From: Symbiodinium natans
Taxonomy: Eukaryota > Sar > Dinophyceae > Suessiales > Symbiodiniaceae
Direction of reading: 5' to 3'
NCBI GenBank assembly: GCA_905221605.1
Contig: CAJNDS010002608.1
Span: 301,017 to 342,508 of the forward strand
Length of the DNA: 41,492 nt
Shown here in pieces: positions 22,001 through 26,267 of the stretch. The position numbers and the translations under genes are program-made. The notes under the pieces are model-generated. The model saw only the letters and a program-made list of their open reading frames with translations. It made no database searches and was not told the DNA's origin. Within the stretch, counting starts at the first letter, position 1; each line of letters opens with the position of its first letter.

Positions 22001-25000
22001 GATAGGACGATCAGTCGGCAGCCCCTCCGTGAGGTGTATGTCATTTCGCTTGCGGCTCGGACCACCCGCCAACAGTCCACTTTGGACTATCTGGCTGTAG
22101 GCATCATCGTATGTGCCGTGATACAGCTCCTGTGGCAGCAGGCGTCTGGGCACTCGCACTTGGAAGGTGGAGTTGTCTATGCCTTCCATTGAGTGGCCCT
22201 GTGCCGCTCTGATCCACTTTGCCCCTTCCCGCCGGACCACTTCAAATCTCTTCTTGTCGCTCTCCTCGACCACTTGCAGGATTTCGTGTTCCTGTGCATG
22301 TAGCGCCTTAAGCTTGTGCGTGTCCAGAACGGCACGGAGGTCAAAGAGGGCATCTGCTCTCACCTCCAATCCATGCCTTGCTCCAGAGTGTCTCAGGACG
22401 TCCGTGAGTGCTTTCGATATGGCCGTCTTTCTTCGTCGCGCCAGCGGTGGTCTAGGCGGTTCCCCCCGCTTGCTCGCGGTTGGGCGTTCGCCCGAGGCGG
22501 GCTGTGGCGGATCTTCTCGATGTCGACGGCTGCTTGCTGCCTGAGCGGAGACCGCTGTCAGGTTGCGATTGTGCGCTGGTATGGGCACCGTATCCTGCTC
22601 CGTGTCCTCTTCTGGTTCAGAGAGTTCTATGATGTAGTCCATCTCCACCATGTCTTCCGAGCTGGCCTTCTTACGTCTCTTCGGGTGGAAGCGCACTCTG
22701 CTACTACTTGATGGCTCTTCTCCAGGTTCGTCTTGATGCGTAGCTTCGTGGAGTGCGGAGTCCGCTGTACTCCTTTTCCTCTTCTGCGCCTTTGCCACCG
22801 CGGCCTGTCTGAGGGCAAGTAGTTTGCCTGTGGGCGCAGCGCCCGACTGGCGTAGTCTTGTGGGTAAACGCCGAGATGACTTCTTCTTTGAGCTCGGACT
22901 GGGCCCCATGTTGCAGGCAGGCGCATTGGCAGGAGTTAAAACTAGTATTCCCGGTGCTGGTCCCTGGAACCGTGTAGTGATGTGATTAGAGTTCAAGGCG
23001 ACGCTGTGGGTGTCCTGACCTATCTCAAGTTCAGTCTCTTGCACATAATCTTCAGTGTAATTACGGAGGCCGAGGTCAGGTGTAAGAAGTGGAAGGCGAG
23101 GAGCTTGTGCTTCCGTCAGGGCTGGTCTTATGGTGGGGGGGAGGAATGGGCATGAGCCAAAGTGTGCTCCGATTCGATGGCTGAACTCTTGTTCTGCATG
23201 TGTGTACGTAAGGATGCAAACCAGCAGCTTCGCAAGGCAATTGAGTGCTCTGCTGGGTGTGGAGACCACGTTCCCAGTGTCGATGGGATCGTTGCGCCGT
23301 CTCGTGGATGTGTCAGCCTGGGCAGGTGGAGGTCGTGCGTGCATTCTGATGGGCTGTGGGGTTGTGTATGTTTTAATGGCATACCATATCGTTGCAGTAC
23401 AATCACATGCACAGCTGTGATCTTTTGTGAACAATCCGATCTTAGAGGCACTCACGCATGCTCTATTGTAATCAGATAATAGTTCTTGTTTATTCACAGC
23501 ATCGATCTGTTGGCGGTCGGCGCATGCCTTGAGTTTGCTATGAATCGCATAAACTGGGTAACTCTCTTCGCGTTTGAGTGTCCGGCTGGGTGTGGAGTCC
23601 ACCTTCCCAGTTGCAACGTGCTGCTCGTGTTGCGAGTGGGTGTCCTGCGCAGAATATCGTGCAGCCCGATAAGCACCCGTGTTGCATGCCCTAGCACTCT
23701 TGTCTGCCGTGCACATCAGGACTGTACGCTCGCATGCACTCTTATATGCTCGAGTGGGCGGCCGGTTGGAGCACCTTGGCCCATCTCCATCAGATTCCTC
23801 ACTTTGTACATCCGGCGTGGTCGCAATTTGTCCAGAGGCCTCTCCACTGTCTGCCAATGGCCCGCCTATGTCTTGCAGATTTGCACTATTGTCTTCAGTC
23901 TCAGAGGCGCCAGCAAAACCTGCTAAGAACTCGTCGAGGTCTGTTGTTTCCGTGGTGAAAGGGGCGGAGGCCGCATTCCCCTCCGGTCCTGTCACTGGTG
24001 TTGTCGGCATCGGCATCTCGTGCCCTGCCGTTGTCCCGATAGTCGCCGTCTCCAATCGCTGCGCCTCAAAGCGTGCGACCAGATCTACACCCCGAGGTTC
24101 TCGTAGGAGATCCGAATGCTGCTCCTCTATCTTGTTCACAAGCCTTGATTTCAGGGGGTCCGGGAGCTGGCGTATCTGCTCAAGGAAGAAGCTCGCTCGC
24201 GCAAGGTCACTTACTTCCAATGATGGTTCAGGAAGGGCCCGTAGGAGAGATGCTTCTTGATCATTCTGTGCAACGTCAAGGAAGCGAAGCCACGTAGTGT
24301 TTACCTTTTTGGTAGAAGCATCATGTTCCACTGGTTGGTGATCTTGGGTGCGGAGTCCGCCTTCCCTTTCACTTTCCTGTGCATTCACCACTTCCATGGG
24401 CTCTTCCAGGAAGTGTGCTGTGTCATCTTCGCCCTCCGTGTGAGTAGACTTCGGCACGACAATCGGAACTGCAGCTGTTTGCATGCAGACGCACGGCTGC
24501 TCAAGACAGTAAATGCACATCATGCTGGCAGTGGAGTCGCCAGAACCTCCAGATGTCTGCCTTTCGTGGGATTCGCCAGGTAGCCTGCTGTGCAGGGCCT
24601 CCTCCAACGACGTGCATCTGCAGGGGCGCCATCCACAGGTCACGCATGGTGTACATGGTGCCTCCGACATTATGAGTCTTGAGAAGCTTCCCTGACCAAG
24701 AGTGCTCCGTCTACGAAAGGGCGCGGAGTCCGCAATCCCTGTGAAGTGAGTGCAGAGCCAATGCATTGCGCATGTTAAATGAACAGAACAGTCACGTCTT
24801 GCCGTGTGGTCTTCAGTTTGCAACTCGGTATGTTCGCAGCCATGATCCGCCTTCTTCGACCGCGAGATGCCGCTCGTTAGGCAGTTGGCCGTGGCCCTGA
24901 CCTCAGTGTGTCGAGTGATGGAATTGAATCTAGGCCACATCAAGACAGTGAATAACATGTCAGCATGTGAGCTAGTCAGGGGCTTCCATCTGCGTAGCCC

Positions 25001-26188
25001 TTCCTGAATGGTCTGTATTACCATTTGTGACCAGCTGGATGACCCACTGTGCCTGACCTGTTTGGGAGTGGAAACCACTCGCCCTCGTGAGTGAAAAGCA
25101 GGAGCGAAAGCAGCTGGTGCCTGGGTGCTGCACCGTGTCAGCTCCTTTGGCGCAGGCCCTGTCATACTTGCGTGTTCAAGTCTGACTGAGGACTTTGCAG
25201 TTGCTGGCCTTGGAGCAACTGTCTGAAAGGAAGTTACTGCCATCAAGGTTGCAATTCGGGCAAGCGGATTCTGTTCTCTAGCAGTGCTCGTTAGATTACC
25301 AGTGCCAAGCATGCAGCTCAATGTGTGCTCCCGCCTGTATGATCTGGCCTTCCACGTGCTCACGCGCTGGGGCCAGGAAACTCCCGGTAATGCATATGCA
25401 GCGAAGCTGTTGCTGCAATGCCACATCAATTCTCGAGGACTGGATTGGTGACAGTAAATTTCTCTTGCTGCATCAACCGCCTGCGAGCAATTTTGCAGCA
25501 TGATGTTTGACAGTTGCCTGAGTGTCTGACAAGCGTTGCGCTGGCTACTACGGTCCTCAGTTACAGCTGGTGAAGTCACATCTCGACGTCGTTGGATTTC
25601 TGCCTGTTCAGATGTCTCTTGCATTACCACTATGTATTGGCTGTCCTTGGTGAGCACTCTAGTCAGACTGTGTGCACAAGCAGCGAGCCTACGCTTCAAC
25701 GCGGGCAGCTCCCCATCTGGTTCATGTCTGCCTGGGTCCCGGTAGACGTCGACCGGCCTGAGCGGTCTGTGAGTCTCCGCCGATCCTGAAGGCAGATTGT
25801 CGGTTGCTGCATTCAATGAGCTTGTGTGGTTGTCTTGCCGTCCTGAGCACTCAACTGAACCTGACAGAAGCACACTGACCAGACGTTCCCATGACTGCAA
25901 TGGAGGGGGAAGCGGAGCCCGCTGTTCCTCATACGCGTAGGGTGCAGAATGTGGCGGCTGTGTATAACGAAGACCTTCTGGCGTTCTCCACAAGGGGCAT
26001 CTAGTGGTGTTGATGGGGTCCGTTGCGACCTCGTAAAGCTGAGGCTGGGCCCTCTGCTCATCAGTAGAAGACCTTGCATCTCTCGATCCTTCAACAGACA
26101 TGCAACGTCGCACTGCACCACTGCATGAAATCCACATGAAAATCTGCAAAGCCATCCAGAGCATGCCAGCATGTATGAAAGAAACCAT
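11888..26188 (-). CDS. giant LINE polyprotein ORF, 4766 codons
   Basis: A single uninterrupted frame. Modules in order, with approximate residues: leader 1-505; Cys-rich module from M507 (MSEAPCTPC); Tpt1/KptA about 1253-1463; unknown domain, two copies, about 1860-2435; EEP endonuclease about 2690-2940; RT about 3246-3570; zinc fingers about 3700-4060; a stretch about 4060-4380 where another frame looks like the true one; PIP-like motif about 4405; USP about 4510-4766. Several modules begin with their own Met preceded by TGCAA (22909, 21154, 18178), suggesting once separate ORFs or internal initiation. Linkers are Ser/Thr/Pro-rich and hold the hairpins. Whether the whole frame is translated as one chain cannot be told from sequence. 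Confidence 0.85.
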   Translation of the reverse strand: MVSFIHAGMLWMALQIFMWISCSGAVRRCMSVEGSRDARSSTDEQRAQPQLYEVATDPINTTRCPLWRTPEGLRYTQPPHSAPYAYEEQRAPLPPPLQSWERLVSVLLSGSVECSGRQDNHTSSLNAATDNLPSGSAETHRPLRPVDVYRDPGRHEPDGELPALKRRLAACAHSLTRVLTKDSQYIVVMQETSEQAEIQRRRDVTSPAVTEDRSSQRNACQTLRQLSNIMLQNCSQAVDAAREIYCHQSSPRELMWHCSNSFAAYALPGVSWPQRVSTWKARSYRREHTLSCMLGTGNLTSTAREQNPLARIATLMAVTSFQTVAPRPATAKSSVRLEHASMTGPAPKELTRCSTQAPAAFAPAFHSRGRVVSTPKQVRHSGSSSWSQMVIQTIQEGLRRWKPLTSSHADMLFTVLMWPRFNSITRHTEVRATANCLTSGISRSKKADHGCEHTELQTEDHTARRDCSVHLTCAMHWLCTHFTGIADSAPFRRRSTLGQGSFSRLIMSEAPCTPCVTCGWRPCRCTSLEEALHSRLPGESHERQTSGGSGDSTASMMCIYCLEQPCVCMQTAAVPIVVPKSTHTEGEDDTAHFLEEPMEVVNAQESEREGGLRTQDHQPVEHDASTKKVNTTWLRFLDVAQNDQEASLLRALPEPSLEVSDLARASFFLEQIRQLPDPLKSRLVNKIEEQHSDLLREPRGVDLVARFEAQRLETATIGTTAGHEMPMPTTPVTGPEGNAASAPFTTETTDLDEFLAGFAGASETEDNSANLQDIGGPLADSGEASGQIATTPDVQSEESDGDGPRCSNRPPTRAYKSACERTVLMCTADKSARACNTGAYRAARYSAQDTHSQHEQHVATGKVDSTPSRTLKREESYPVYAIHSKLKACADRQQIDAVNKQELLSDYNRACVSASKIGLFTKDHSCACDCTATIWYAIKTYTTPQPIRMHARPPPAQADTSTRRRNDPIDTGNVVSTPSRALNCLAKLLVCILTYTHAEQEFSHRIGAHFGSCPFLPPTIRPALTEAQAPRLPLLTPDLGLRNYTEDYVQETELEIGQDTHSVALNSNHITTRFQGPAPGILVLTPANAPACNMGPSPSSKKKSSRRLPTRLRQSGAAPTGKLLALRQAAVAKAQKRKRSTADSALHEATHQDEPGEEPSSSSRVRFHPKRRKKASSEDMVEMDYIIELSEPEEDTEQDTVPIPAHNRNLTAVSAQAASSRRHREDPPQPASGERPTASKRGEPPRPPLARRRKTAISKALTDVLRHSGARHGLEVRADALFDLRAVLDTHKLKALHAQEHEILQVVEESDKKRFEVVRREGAKWIRAAQGHSMEGIDNSTFQVRVPRRLLPQELYHGTYDDAYSQIVQSGLLAGGPSRKRNDIHLTEGLPTDRPISGMRNTCNIALAILPKEAAAEGCTFYKSGNQVYLTKGIGTQKVLPARFIHAVIILKSGERILSRTADGPPSLRDVHEGLLRANDGMRAPRRKTKARALCAGRVSRHSYKLGYMMRSQATLHTLRPKHDYYACMLSAAQANRAKFNAGSLIPRHTATEPRCIPVHSVHLSKWMSPAKLLCKAAMPETTTSLLLSMVGISVRDRRSAYQEKLMHIHKANIPEGPQDITWTKQIQYLSRRHCCIIQTMIPSPETAPVSQRQSTYPYRPHPTHEWTLLINTSIQTAMPSPSSQKRSARRLPSRLRETGAEPTGHLQTLREEAVERARSRQAQQQDGGDESDWWHTWSWWSPHSQEWQWQTSDGTKATDGDAQGWGVNVMNTQAATRRTQSMEGLLNELATGVAASSRRKEAKRSTPTTTTSETSRLDLRETTHQEAEHPSSSFQPGSDSASSNAPVGGVHYPASGKVSGLHTSPACTSACGLTLTTIQKTEEPPLDHDSPDAGPMKAPAASSRCSDEQETRQRSSAARRSSTIEPRPEERTRSSAARRASTIEPRPHLLLVQAPLEVREVKHRLLREAKSAVLRLIPHGDDLHTFLNGYFRRHHATYHANPVNMPSCGNWIWSLTAALMTKPEYHPNVWRRSHAGKLGDAVEGYLYTLYQSQTAGNLALLATYGEAAKYLHDLMQGIPHAIYYRLSWRQSLDSLTEILEPWIGAASTQDMRSSHPVLTLAILDRNESTAVTVEAENTGLDKQQTMNRREERHGPPGKDGSGETLPIDHTEGASPSNSGEAGGLHTSPVVGLVPEPMLTTLKKQAEPPLTLDLLVAPQTQMPAASSQGLGEQEANPRSTAARSSNTNEPRPEARQRSSAARRASTVEPRPHLLLAQAPEEVRHAKQRLLQEAKSAVVKLIPHGDDLHNFLHGYFRQHHATYHTSPMNMPACGNWIWSLTAALMTRPESHPNVWTRRQAGKLGDAVEGYLYTLYQKQTVESLALLAIYGEAARHLHDLMQGIPHAIYYRLSWRQSLDTLEELLEPWIGVSDAQDKRSPRPAVPLSILDSKKGPCNQLATQTAACTHVTSNARSCLGRRGRKWRLRPTVRRRHLRGRRRRNCTSYPLQKLFRLATKAQHIRNLLQQHTNKISSLSTRQSTSAKKSKPRRKIPEKTSTTTPGLSLPGPKSGLYALIWMTHRITRVGGVRVPVSHGAGGPTTTDRHFRASLVGKQVAGETTAPVFGAAGVTTQVGRKRSFQRAQHQSTQNTLGYTRYRGRFMHCSQLGLHTATMPSLTTAKPRRPPCRPRGGAQQRLKVLSINVNSLSGFLWGEVKAFLGGEGLQYDFIFLQETHRTAFCAFKVDNWMAVGSSTKRGEGVLTLVHPRYDASMVRYQEIIPGRVLRVKVCHKEAAIETLNIHQHVWIHTDDPEQNKQRRQTLLDKCTATIQGMARRDTLILAGDFNSEVHAVNGLIGTRVNRSAYHQALDPLTLPRFIQDNALVALNTWHMKDPCTNHTRTGNSQIDYILVRAPSADTRAKQVVKQEAPFGAWKELTHSALIADVRIIRHFHLPKAKMQQELQYSRHDLDYAYRQKDHRITQLKSKVELEINHSLNHGLPLTADHINHTLLREVSDLFPTATSAHTNRGQTKAQCKAIFAAWKELLTHPDEVGGSTITLPARVYHMWQRRRDLQRCKPFTLSGVLRTWQWVLLFNKAGRQSKQYHLQHQRAIALGHLQQAERAAQTHNTKRLYGAVKRLLPWKPKPRIMLKHPDGSPMSLHQEHQALVQHCKQLFAPPAASPTRPGQMLSMPLTACEWTTQLKCTPIGKAVPADSAPATAWKACATIVAPAMAYIAKGLQPVTSALPDAWKNPQLCFLPKPHKPPSTAAALRPIGLLRPDGKAFAGHIKNQLLMQACASLTHTPQYAYLPARDTSDALARVNACIHDIKDGLKALGGNRFLTRQRKETGQVKGESGGCLLSVDLSQAFDRVNRAKLDRALALHQVDADLRSTVTAIHEQAAYQVRDKFHRTDICTTQGIRQGCRLAPALWAVLSSQLLWDLTPAGQTPLQLPFTLFADDHLGHWLLKTVDDAKQMEETIVALFHMLETYGLKVNPDKSSLVIRVQGAQLEKFVKSRTVIVRNQAHWKLQDGAQTHLIPMCESITYLGTKLTLKEGTGHTLDFRLAEAEAKVTQLRKSIRSRKGLSRPHRVRVWQACVVNSALYGLLTTPFSGQMITKLRAWFHRQLRAVTGMPAHLTKVSNQTLRETYNLKDPVHMLTECIARKLDAMQQGRGDPATCETKTFEYWQMLHKQLASHAVEQRTVTLVELSSTSQHPCSICGLYYPTQKALRQHQALRHGQIQANKLSIDYKPEQHSVAGMPQCKHCLLKLYDWGALKGHIMQNVCGWHTKQLSDSNNNSQQDTKTVKETEPVPHKIDTPHTPVDPKERQHEQRNATTEESTLLQNEVTLALLQSHEGICTQAALHKTYLKQHCGFCGRWIADAGMIKTHIQRVHTNLARHITSDIHTSCQAFKHLFKRDHTCEWCDRMVHGSDRHCSQCPVLFQLILARTSRQAASASPETQLPAVWPVPHPGMDVAIYLKSPTQDEMQLHIQHMSMLAKTRCLLCGEQVQDIQHWRRHMAQRHDSQKQLVQSLAQSETLLQAHVARPCCWCNVHFPKSAREHRRKCLPLLQLCLYHDLHVSGDHAGATDGGSVGPQLTTGDDANTTETSVRQTKTAARDAAKVSKGHGQGRRQGSSQGKTGSGPGSRRRVDDGPGVAGRGDGENGLENPGQNSTQTRAPADDIGGRPELRVLPGHDEPRHCLHVDPGQRNMEHKVRGRHGQHLAEGHAMGSTTHGMESTPRENRVRRQGTTGGRNSRMGNAVSAPVDLQRVESGTEKGATIKSGQPHSRGRKKGSQPAHHKHRQGQHGAPVPKPTTTEAGHAGGSDHHGPDTHRPSAGGSRLPRPGPLGKQLRGQADRSTLETGASGQDDAHQGARETADLKSKQEKFGGKRTPRPMLSQKETEKEQLQTGIRNFFSAPVHAMSAKKPRSTLNDPACTKNRDKGSMDEALGHSVSATTEQPVKSTPKQGQVGIPSRGKHGTAGAGTKVEGSLLAWRTRDRITNEPHARSLALTNPHNLCYANAVIHMLHYARSHDAFISGLGEVNGAIVQASRSNQHLNIARHPAWNFIWPGWQKPTRQHDAAEFLQHLCNRTDCVALQGGWEARRPQAGVYEILDEQFNCPHIRLVVQHPFSIQDAVTAWHTQDPPHALTRPPELLILQIGRFVQSAGGIRKTRQRIEMHKHLTVPTFTGHAGDVVNTPYKLCGGVMHIGKVVTAGHYQAFYFPGDTEDIWSCHLVHDDGQAATPGTDATRQAILTNCYLLAYRINSHV
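12953..12976 (-). other. PIP-box-like motif QTGIRNFF
   Basis: Matches the PCNA-interaction consensus Q-x-x-I/L/M-x-x-F-F exactly and lies at the N-terminus of the USP module in a basic, disordered-looking region. PCNA binding is known for human LINE-1 ORF2p; function here is inferred. Confidence 0.6.
13057..14070 (-). CDS. ORF overlapping the giant frame; unknown protein, possibly the real coding frame here
   Basis: 337 codons (or 329 from MSTSQSLL at 14046) in another frame than the giant ORF. It has a basic linker (KYRKGMGKGAGKAAPKAKRD) and then a folded-looking alpha-helical domain with conserved-type Trp and aliphatic residues (TLWGVLLMEWKARLEKIESD, SPLQWIYNEWNPVQKKALP). The giant frame across the same DNA is a Gly/Arg/Gln/His-rich, hydrophobic-poor sequence typical of an out-of-frame reading, yet it has no stop for about 330 codons. 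A start preceded by TGCA (14047-14050), as in other modules, supports independent translation. Function not recognised. Confidence 0.65.
   Translation of the reverse strand: MRDLAAGAMSTSQSLLENTDASASLCCSSACTMTSTSVETTPEQQMAAVWGLSSPLATTPTPQRQASVRQRLPQGTPQKYRKGMGKGAGKAAPKAKRDRDQEAEDELMMDLESLDEETVRTALKTLVKTALRHEHQLTILEADRSYVFFLDTTNHGIVSMLIQASATWNTKFEEGTVNTSLRATLWGVLLMEWKARLEKIESDAKVLQVAETAGWATRSPLQWIYNEWNPVQKKALPSSRDNLTHEDAKKAVNQLITNTAKDNTVHRFQSLRPLKPDMQAEVITMVLTLTVHQQAAAVYHDLDLLANNCAGKLIGLRLRRERVGKTTLTKELERLQI
14000..15070 (-). CDS. zinc-finger cluster after the LINE RT
   Basis: About six Cys/His fingers follow the RT: CSICGLYYPTQKALRQHQAL (about 15060), CKHCLLKLYDWGALKGHI (14930), CGFCGRWIADAGMIKTHI (14600), CEWCDRMVHGSDRHCSQC (14450), CLLCGEQVQDIQHWRRHM (14240) and CCWCNVHFPKSAREHRRKC (14080). 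Spacing is C2H2 or C2HC. Fingers after the RT are common in LINEs and bind nucleic acid. They belong to the giant frame; after about 14000 that frame loses protein-like character. Confidence 0.85.
15470..16450 (-). CDS. LINE reverse transcriptase domain
   Basis: Non-LTR RT copying the element RNA by target-primed reverse transcription. Visible motifs in order are LCFLPKPHK and ALRPIGLL (fingers), LLSVDLSQAFDRVNRAKLD (motif A, catalytic Asp), GIRQGCRLAPALWAVL (motif B), LFADDHLGHWLL (motif C, F-A-D-D), GLKVNPDKSSLV (motif D) and SITYLGTKLT (motif E). All catalytic Asp residues are intact. It lies about 300 residues after the endonuclease, as in APE-type LINEs. Confidence 0.95.
17360..18178 (-). 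CDS. LINE EEP (APE-type) endonuclease domain
   Basis: Nicks target DNA to prime reverse transcription. Motifs seen: VLSINVNSLSG (metal-binding Asn), FIFLQETH (catalytic Glu), GVLTLVHPR, ILAGDFNSEV (GDFN), NSQIDYILVR (SQIDYI) and LTHSALIADV (SDH-like His). The module has its own Met at 18178 (MPSLTTAKPRRPPCRPRGG), directly after hairpin 18181-18209. Active-site residues appear intact. Confidence 0.93.
18690..20620 (-). repeat. 968-bp in-frame tandem duplication encoding two copies of an unknown domain
   Basis: Copy 1 (about 19654-20620) and copy 2 (about 18690-19653) align at an offset of 968 bp. Each encodes a Ser/Arg-rich linker (RSSAARRAST.EPRPHLLL) and a domain of about 170 residues. Landmarks are KSAV.LIPHGDDLH.FL.GY, then CGNWIWSLTAALMT, then AGKLGDAVEGYLYTLYQ and LHDLMQGIPHAIYYRLSWRQ. 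The module begins at M 21154 (MPSPSSQKRSARRLPSRLRE). I do not recognise the fold; conserved Trp, His and Gly residues suggest a real domain. Each copy starts with a diverged member of the LINE hairpin family (20592-20620 and 19621-19653). Confidence 0.9.
21800..22909 (-). CDS. Tpt1/KptA-like RNA 2'-phosphotransferase module of the LINE
   Basis: Tpt1/KptA enzymes use NAD+ to remove the 2'-phosphate left at tRNA splice junctions; some family members ADP-ribosylate nucleic-acid phosphates instead. About 210 residues (22430-21800) carry the family blocks in order: ISKALTDVLRHSG, FEVVRREGAKWIRAAQGHS, QELYHGTYDDAYSQIVQSGL, KRNDIHLTEGLP, ISGMRNTCNIALAI and FYKSGNQVYLTKG. The LRH, R.AQGHS, YHGT and SG.R residues expected in the active site are all present, so it looks functional. 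The module has its own Met at 22909 (MGPSPSSKKKSSRRLP) and a basic N-terminal extension that resembles the start of the next module. Confidence 0.88.
23710..24670 (-). CDS. Cys-rich N-terminal module of the LINE ORF
   Basis: From M at 24670: MSEAPCTPCVTCGWRPCRC, then CIYCLEQPCVC, giving two clusters of Cys that could bind zinc. A helical acidic segment follows (LARASFFLEQIRQLPDPLKS, RLVNKIEEQHSDLLREP) and then a Thr/Pro/Glu-rich tail. It could serve as an ORF1p-like RNA-binding or oligomerisation protein, but there is no direct evidence. Hairpin 24718-24740 lies 48 bp upstream of this Met. Confidence 0.5.
24671..26188 (-). CDS. N-terminal leader of the giant LINE frame
   Basis: Open for about 505 codons from MVSFIHAGMLW, but the composition is Ser/Thr/Cys/Arg-mixed with no domain. 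It may be a stop-free 5' UTR rather than protein. It contains hairpins at 25064-25084 and 25908-25928. Confidence 0.35.
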
Positions 26189-26267
26189 GGCTCAGTATCT
26201 GCTAGAAACGTCGATGGGCCACGGTTGAAAGAAGAACCTGTTGGGGGCCTCGAGTCACGTTCACCCC

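Larger units (their letters stand above)
11857..25928 (-). repeat. LINE hairpin family, core GYGG-ARN-CCRC (about 20 copies)
   Basis: Copies (plus coordinates): 11857-11880, 13013-13035, 13410-13420, 14334-14344, 16547-16574, 18181-18209, 18868-18892, 19621-19653, 20592-20620, 20951-20978, 21729-21749, 22540-22562, 22750-22773, 23253-23277, 23586-23610, 23960-23982, 24346-24366, 24718-24740, 25064-25084, 25908-25928. The plan is an outer stem of variable sequence, 0-1 nt, GYGG, a 3-nt loop (AGA/AGT/AGC/AGG/AAA), CCRC, 2-3 nt, outer stem. The Y:R positions covary (T-A or C-G). Outer stems differ completely between copies yet remain complementary, for example CAGGAC/GTCCTG at 18868 and CTGGTGAAG/CTTCACCAG at 19621. 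The weakest copies are 13410, 14334 and 18181. They occur in all three reading frames. Confidence 0.85.

Noticed and set aside
22167-22711. Plus-strand ORFs across the Tpt1/KptA region
   Set aside because: Antisense shadows; all family motifs are on the minus strand.
11888-26188. Giant-virus, polinton or bacterial megaprotein origin
   Set aside because: EEP-RT order, poly(A), 13-bp TSD and nesting identify a LINE; no capsid, DNA polymerase B or integrase seen.
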